Assembly: GCA_025769875.1 (NCBI GenBank)
Contig: JAGFNK010000870.1
Coordinates: 1 to 19,552 of the forward strand
Origin: Russula earlei
Lineage: Eukaryota; Basidiomycota; Agaricomycetes; Russulales; Russulaceae
DNA length: 19,552 nucleotides
Reading direction: 5' to 3'
Shown: piece by piece, positions 17,487 to 19,552 of the stretch
Position numbering within the stretch: the first letter of the stretch is position 1
How the letters are laid out: every line of letters begins with the position of its first letter
Notes under the pieces: generated by a model
The model's input: only the letters and a program-made list of their open reading frames with translations
Databases searched by the model: none
What the model was told of the DNA's origin: nothing
Position numbers and translations under genes: made by a program

Positions 17487-18290
17487 GTGACAACCCAACC
17501 ATGACTATTCCAATGAAGTGAGTAGCCTTAGCTCTCACCTACATCAAGGGAGAAAAAGTGCATGAATGGGTGGTCAACCAAACAATCCTGGTAGAAGCAA
17601 AAAGAAATGGGGACCCGCCATCTCCCTATGCACCTGTGTAGTTGGATCCAACTGACATGCTCTTTTGGACCGAATTTGTGGATGACTTCTTCAGAGAATT
17701 CAAAGACACCACAGAACCTGAAGACACTTTCATGGAGCTACAACAATTGTCCATGTCTAAAGCAGCATCGCTGGATGACTACACCAGAAAATTCCTTGTT
17801 CTGCTCAGTAAAGCAGGATGGGACCAGAATTCACCAGGAGCAGTCGAAGCCTATAAAGCTGGACTGATCACCTGGCTGGTGCAACAAATCTACAATTGAC
17901 CAGTCAGAGACATACCTGCCATCAATGGCCTATGAGCATGGATCAATGCTGCCAGGGAAGAACAAGCCAGAGACCAATTTATGAAAGCTAATATTGGATC
18001 TGGAGGTGGATCGTTGACTACCAGGGAGAATTGCATGAAATCCCTACAGGCTGGGAAAAGGCAAAACCAAAGACACCCAGATGCTATGGAAGTGGACTCA
18101 GTATCCACTGATGCAGCAAGGACCAAGTGATGTCCTCCTCTGACAGAGGAAAAGAAGAAACTGCTAGCAGAAGGAAAATGCTTCATCTGCAAGAAGGCAG
18201 GGCACATCAGCCAGAACTGTCCTGACAAGGACAGAGTCAAGAAGAAATCAAGTGACCCAAGGGACAAAGGAAAGGCTCGAGCTCTGGAAC
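17487..18290 (+). pseudogene. gypsy-2 Gag, C-terminal part with CCHC knuckle
   Basis: The capsid continues from the insert edge with ALTYIKGEKVHEWV, LFWTEFVDDFFREFKD, SLDDYTRKFLVLL and AYKAGLITWLVQQIY. This is the usual helical order of Ty3-type capsids. The knuckle C-X2-C-X4-H-X4-C (CFICKKAGHISQNC) is at 18179-18220. In-frame stops are TGA at 17519-17521, 17897-17899, 17933-17935 and 18128-18130, and TAG at 17639-17641. All are explained by one C-to-T change. A frameshift near 18270 leads into the protease frame. The interrupted N-terminal part lies at 14009-15019. Confidence 0.88.
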
Positions 18291-18910
18291 AGAGAAGGAG
18301 GACGACTCAGGGGACAGTGGAAAAGAAAGCACTGTCTCTGGATGATCCACATCTCCTCCTCCTACCTACAACAAGAGCTCCTCCTCTGCGTCCATAAAGA
18401 AGATGTCCACCAAACAGAAGGAGGACTTATTGGAAGAACTGATGGAAGAGGGTTTTTTAGGAACACCTAAGTCAGCAGCCTGGCTTAGAGAGAATAGTGT
18501 GTTGCAAGTGTACATTAGAAGACCAAATGCTATGAATATTCCATTCACTTTCATCACTGCACACATGACAGCTGAGGAATCTGCTCTACTAGACAGTGGG
18601 GCAACCGAGAACTTCACCAATCACTCAGCTTGGAAAAGACTGAAGATTGGGGAACAGGAACTACATGAACCCATGGTAGTATGAAATGTCAACGGAACCC
18701 AGAAATAAGCAAGGGGAACTCACCCATTCCTGCTGGCTTCACATCCGATACAAGGAGAAGGAGAGCTTGTAAAAGTTCTATCTCACAGATTTAGGAACGG
18801 ATTGGGTCATCCTGGGATATCCCTTCCTATATGAATTTGACCCCACCATCAACTGGAAGAAAGGACAGCTGATGGAAGGAGCAGTACAGATTGAGACTGC
18901 TTGATACAAG
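18291..18910 (+). pseudogene. gypsy-2 aspartic protease region (broken)
   Basis: An acidic Ser-rich linker and a helical segment (KQKEDLLEELMEEGFLG) precede the protease. The active site DSGATENF has its Asp codon at 18592-18594. The second box, DWVILGYPFLYEFDP, is at about 18800-18845, in another frame, after TGA at 18682-18684. The usual spacing of roughly 70 residues between the two boxes is kept. Gag and protease seem to have been joined in the ancestor, without the frame change seen in gypsy-1. Confidence 0.85.
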
Positions 18911-19552
18911 TACCTGGATCTCTATGTTGCAAATATCCAAAGGCAAGAAAGAGATGAAAGTCGACAATTGAAGAAAGGGGAAGCCATTTAACTACAGAAG
19001 ATGACTATTACTCAGAGATGGGCCCAGCAGTCGATTGAACCACAGGAAGGAGAGGACCCCCTTGCCAATGTTCCAAAGTGATTCCACTGCTTGCAGATGT
19101 CTTTTCAGAAGAGAACTTCCAGAGGTTCCCACCACCAAGGGAACCAGATATGCAGATCGAGCTGTTGCCTGATGCACCAAAGGAGCTAAACTGCAAAGTG
19201 TACCCCCTGACATGAGATGAATGAGAATATACCTCAAGAAATTCCTAGCTGACGAAGTAGAAAAGCAATACATCACTCCAGGTCCATCCAGCTACACATC
19301 TCCAGTGTTCTTCATTGGCAAGAAGGACAGCAAGGAGAAAAGAATCATTGTAGACTATTGACGACTAAATCAGTGGACCAGATGAGACAATGAACCTTTA
19401 ACACATCTGGAACAAGAGGTGGAAAGACTTTGAGGGAAGAAGGTGTTCTCCAAGTTTGATATACGATGGGGATACAATAATGTATGACTGGCAGAAGGAG
19501 ATGCTGGAAGGCAGCCTTCAAGACCATATGGAACCTACCTGCCCAATGTCAA
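18911..19552 (+). pseudogene. gypsy-2 reverse transcriptase, N-terminal part (runs off window)
   Basis: The region reads VFSEENFQRFPPPREPD, then the CKVYPLT box (about 19192-19212), a one-frame shift near 19227, and FLADEVEKQYITPGPS. SPVFFIGKKDSKEKR follows, and then the palm start FSKFDIRWGYNNV with the first catalytic Asp at about 19457. TGA codons at 19213-19215, 19222-19224, 19359-19361, 19383-19385, 19431-19433 and 19485-19487 all occupy positions where Arg is usual in Ty3-type RTs. The YxDD box would lie beyond the right edge. Identity is secure; the gene is dead. Confidence 0.92.

Larger units (their letters stand above)
13028..19552 (+). mobile_element. second Ty3/gypsy element 'gypsy-2', decayed, 3' end outside window
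   Basis: On the plus strand the order is LTR, leader, gag with CCHC knuckle, aspartic protease and RT start; the window ends within RT. The gag is split by a 2.47-kb insertion at 15020-17486. Its proteins differ clearly from gypsy-1, so it is another family. Stops are numerous, and most of those seen in gag and RT are TGA at likely CGA sites. Integrase and the 3' LTR should lie to the right. Confidence 0.88.

Overview
This window looks like part of a retrotransposon-rich, gene-poor chromosome region of a filamentous fungus, most likely a mushroom-forming basidiomycete (Agaricomycete). That call is inference. It rests on the style of the Ty3/gypsy and Ty1/copia proteins, on a tRNA-derived SINE-like repeat, and on a gag-like protein type that I associate with basidiomycete repeats. 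I see no intact host gene, no rRNA, no CRISPR array and no bacterial-type operon. Nearly everything supportable is a mobile element or its debris.

Layout. (1) 1-9617, minus strand: a decayed Ty3/gypsy chromovirus ('gypsy-1'). Its 5' LTR is at 9145-9617, followed leftwards by gag, protease, reverse transcriptase, RNase H, integrase and chromodomain. A long extension with two CCHC zinc knuckles runs off the left edge. (2) 3551-6439: a 2.9-kb element with about 415-bp terminal inverted repeats, inserted in the RT of gypsy-1. A piece of RT is missing at the junction. The insert carries a broken gag-like head joined to a very long Ala/Ser/Thr/Val/Pro-rich tail, and no transposase that I recognise. 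(3) 9618-10970: non-coding sequence with a tRNA-like SINE (from 10174), a 24-bp tandem duplication and a GGCCTGG-rich inverted repeat. (4) 10968-12422, plus strand: a 5'-truncated Ty1/copia RT-RNase H with one premature stop, followed by a purine tract and the start of its 3' LTR. (5) 12702-13027, minus strand: a coherent fragment of an unknown protein that stops at the next LTR. (6) 13028-19552, plus strand: a second Ty3/gypsy element ('gypsy-2'). It has a 5' LTR (13028-13869), leader, gag, protease and the start of RT, and it leaves the window on the right. (7) 15020-17486: a 2.47-kb insertion inside the gypsy-2 gag, flanked by a GTGAC target duplication. Its left part is CpG-rich and its right part is LTR-like, with a TATA box and a ~30-bp array of TGACATCA-like sites.

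Decay and relative age. Premature stops in both gypsy elements and the copia element fall largely where a C-to-T change would explain them (CGA to TGA, CAA to TAA, CAG to TAG). In RNase H, Arg-to-Cys changes fit the same process. This suggests deamination at methylated CpG acting on silenced repeats. The insert at 15020-16499 and the inside of the inverted-repeat element still hold many CpGs, so they are probably younger. All coding entries are therefore listed as pseudogenes, and their ends are approximate wherever frames change.
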